A DNA stretch of 7,378 nucleotides, taken from positions 1 to 7,378 of the forward strand of contig JALQXE010000035.1 in NCBI GenBank assembly GCA_023263235.1, written 5' to 3'. The stretch is from Sediminibacterium sp. (lineage in GTDB: Bacteria; Bacteroidota; Bacteroidia; Chitinophagales; Chitinophagaceae). The translations under genes were made by a program, and so were the position numbers. Positions 6,184 to 7,378 of this stretch are shown here, piece by piece; within the stretch, counting starts at the first letter, position 1, and each line of letters opens with the position of its first letter. The notes beneath the pieces were generated by a model. That model worked only from the letters and a program-made list of their open reading frames with translations. It did not search any database and was not told the DNA's origin.

Positions 6184-6753
6184 TTATTTAAAGGATAGTC
6201 TATCATTTAGTTTCTTGTCAATTAAATGAAAAAAGTCTTCTGGTTTATAAGTTCTCCAATTATCAAATTCCATCAGTTCGATATATCGATTCAGTTTTTT
6301 CAATAAAAAATCATGTTGCGCGGCTTTGTGAAAATTCACCATCACTGCCCAACCATCTTGGTCGGATAATTCTTCATACAATTCCTCGTAATAATCTTTG
6401 TCGCCATTATGAAAATTAAAAACACTTTCGGTGATTAAAATAAATTTATAGATACCCTCATCCATTAATTTTTCTAAGACTTCTCTTTTGAATGTCATAA
6501 TATCATTTTCAATGGCATCATTCCATTCTCCAATCATCTCAATAATGGCAAATTGTAAATCATAATCTGCATAAATAATTTTCAGGTACAGTGTTTTACT
6601 AGCAATTGAATCCCATTGGGGATGTATATAATAATTGTACACAGTTTGAGAAAACTCAAACTCACTATAGGTTTGGCCGTAGAAGGGTGATCTAGGATCT
6701 TCTTCGGCGGTATACAAATGACGCCAATGATAATAAGGTTCAATATCGTGCAT
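6184..6753 (-). CDS. Conserved-looking hypothetical protein, aromatic-rich, linked to a sugar kinase
   Basis: I do not recognise a named family. The 189-residue protein looks soluble, with no signal peptide or membrane helix. It is notably aromatic: 17 Tyr, 14 Phe and 5 Trp, about 19% of residues. The N-terminal part (1-50) carries HWRHLYTAEEDPRSPFYGQ and many Tyr. The middle alternates predicted strands (LYLKIIYADYD 55-65; IYKFILITESVFNFH 101-115) with an amphipathic helix (about 79-99), suggesting an alpha/beta fold; an acidic stretch DYYEELYEELSDQDG (120-134) leads to another strand and C-terminal helices. The ATG at 6753 lies 2 bases after the stop of the upstream kinase gene, so translational coupling and shared transcription are likely. 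That linkage is the only functional hint. Confidence 0.8.
   Translation of the reverse strand: MHDIEPYYHWRHLYTAEEDPRSPFYGQTYSEFEFSQTVYNYYIHPQWDSIASKTLYLKIIYADYDLQFAIIEMIGEWNDAIENDIMTFKREVLEKLMDEGIYKFILITESVFNFHNGDKDYYEELYEELSDQDGWAVMVNFHKAAQHDFLLKKLNRYIELMEFDNWRTYKPEDFFHLIDKKLNDRLSFK
6189..6209. repeat. 21-base near-perfect palindrome at the convergent gene ends
   Basis: Around a central T at 6199, nine of ten base pairs match (TAAA-g-GATAG-t-CTATC-a-TTTA, with one mismatch at 6193/6205). It overlaps the last codons of the 189-residue gene and begins 13 bases after the TPR stop. With only 7 bases between the convergent genes, any shared terminator must lie in their coding ends, and this is the only candidate I see. 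Neither side has a strong T tract, so the role is uncertain. Confidence 0.3.
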
Positions 6754-6755
6754 TG

Positions 6756-7378
6756 TTAAGAATGCTTATGGTGATAGGCTAATAAACCTTCAGAAGGTGT
6801 TTTCATAATCTTGCCTAATTCAAACTCATAAGTTTGTGCCAATTGTTTTAAAATATCTTTAAAACCAAATGCAACACTACCTACAAAATGAATGGGATAT
6901 AACCAAGATTCATTCAATTTATTTAAATGAGTGAAAAAGAAATCGTTTAATCCATCTTCAATAATATTTTCAATCATATAGTGCCCTCTATTCTCTACTA
7001 AGAACTCAGTGAACTGTGCAATATATCTATTCGCTAATGGTGCTTTATACACTTGATTTAAAATAGTAGCTCTATCTAGATGATATTTTTGCTCAAAAGC
7101 ATTCATTAGATCTTCGTCAAAGGTTTGGTATAAATAATATTGTAGAACTTTTTTTCCTAAATAAGCGCCACTGCCTTCATCTCCTAATACATAACCTAAA
7201 CCTGGACTATTTTTAGTCATTTTTTTTCCATTATAAAAACCAGCATTAGAGCCTGTACCCAATATACAAACCACACCTTTCTGATCCATACAAGAAGCTC
7301 TTGCTATAGCCATTAAATCTGTTTGAATATCCAAGTTGGCTTTTTTGAAAACCTGCTTTAATGCTTTTTTGATAATAA
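6756..7378 (-). CDS. BadF/BadG/BcrA-type sugar kinase, likely N-acetylglucosamine kinase, C-terminal part
   Basis: The reading frame stays open to the right edge, so this is the last 206 codons of a gene whose start is outside the window; a TTG at 7334 lies inside the frame and need not be the start. The visible part belongs to the ASKHA kinases of the BadF/BcrA group, close to bacterial GlcNAc kinases of about 280-300 residues. It shows the helix with the probable catalytic Asp (DIQTDLMAIARAS, visible residues 16-28), the second phosphate motif CILGTGSNAGFY (37-48), the adjoining GLGYVLGDEGSGAYLGKK (59-76), and the C-terminal adenosine-site region with HFVGSVAFGF and PSEGLLAYH. The expected reaction is ATP-dependent phosphorylation of an amino sugar, fitting cell-wall sugar recycling or catabolism. 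Substrate specificity cannot be read from this part; the N-terminal phosphate-1 motif is missing only because of the window edge. Confidence 0.88.
   Translation of the reverse strand, partial: IIKKALKQVFKKANLDIQTDLMAIARASCMDQKGVVCILGTGSNAGFYNGKKMTKNSPGLGYVLGDEGSGAYLGKKVLQYYLYQTFDEDLMNAFEQKYHLDRATILNQVYKAPLANRYIAQFTEFLVENRGHYMIENIIEDGLNDFFFTHLNKLNESWLYPIHFVGSVAFGFKDILKQLAQTYEFELGKIMKTPSEGLLAYHHKHS

Noticed and set aside
6194..6204. GATAGTCTATC as a strong stem-loop
   Set aside because: Its one-base centre leaves no room for a loop unless inner pairs open, so on its own it is a weak hairpin; kept only as part of the longer palindrome at low confidence.
7332..7334. TTG as the start of the kinase
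   Set aside because: The same frame stays open upstream to the window edge (IIKKALKQVFKKAN precedes it), and the family's N-terminal ATP-binding segment must lie further upstream, so TTG is an internal Leu codon.
1..7378. CRISPR array, tRNA/rRNA, insertion sequence, toxin-antitoxin or phage-defence system
   Set aside because: I found no regularly spaced repeats, cloverleaf-like sequences, transposase motifs or defence-type domains; nearly all the sequence is explained by housekeeping genes.

Overview
The window reads as an ordinary chromosomal stretch from an AT-rich Bacteroidota bacterium, possibly of the Chitinophagaceae type. That placement is inferred from the protein flavour, weak or absent Shine-Dalgarno sequences, and a Bacteroidota-like -7 promoter box (TATATTTG) upstream of etfB. 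I see no mobile element, CRISPR array, RNA gene or phage gene, and there is no gene-free gap longer than about 190 bases.

Layout from left to right. A 5'-partial-in-window gltB (glutamate synthase large subunit) occupies 1-2395 on the minus strand. Its first 798 codons are visible: the glutaminase domain with Cys19 after a short propeptide, and the central domain. The gene runs off the left edge before the FMN and Fe-S parts. A 190-base spacer (2396-2585) holds two inverted repeats and three AACGTT hexamers. Upstream of it, in minus-strand transcription order, lies the compact run etfB (5767-5024), etfA (5012-4050), a bifunctional-nuclease/DUF151 protein with a C-terminal UVR-like segment (4015-3419), and ispE (3407-2586), with gaps of only 11, 34 and 11 bases. 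A 97-base divergent promoter region (5768-5864) separates etfB from a small plus-strand tetratricopeptide-repeat gene (5865-6176). That gene converges, 7 bases away, on a minus-strand pair: an unrecognised aromatic-rich 189-residue protein (6753-6184) and, 2 bases upstream of it, the C-terminal 206 codons of a BadF/GlcNAc-kinase-type sugar kinase that runs off the right edge.

How they work together. EtfB and EtfA form the heterodimeric electron carrier between acyl-CoA (or other flavin) dehydrogenases and the quinone pool. IspE is a step of the MEP isoprenoid pathway, so the organism makes isoprenoids, including quinone side chains, by that route. GltB belongs to ammonium assimilation. The kinase probably phosphorylates an amino sugar such as GlcNAc in cell-wall recycling or catabolism, and its tight linkage to the unknown protein suggests joint expression. 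I did not find a convincing novel system. The most interesting leftovers are the regulatory-looking palindromes in the two spacers, the nuclease-UVR domain pairing, and the uncharacterised kinase-linked protein.
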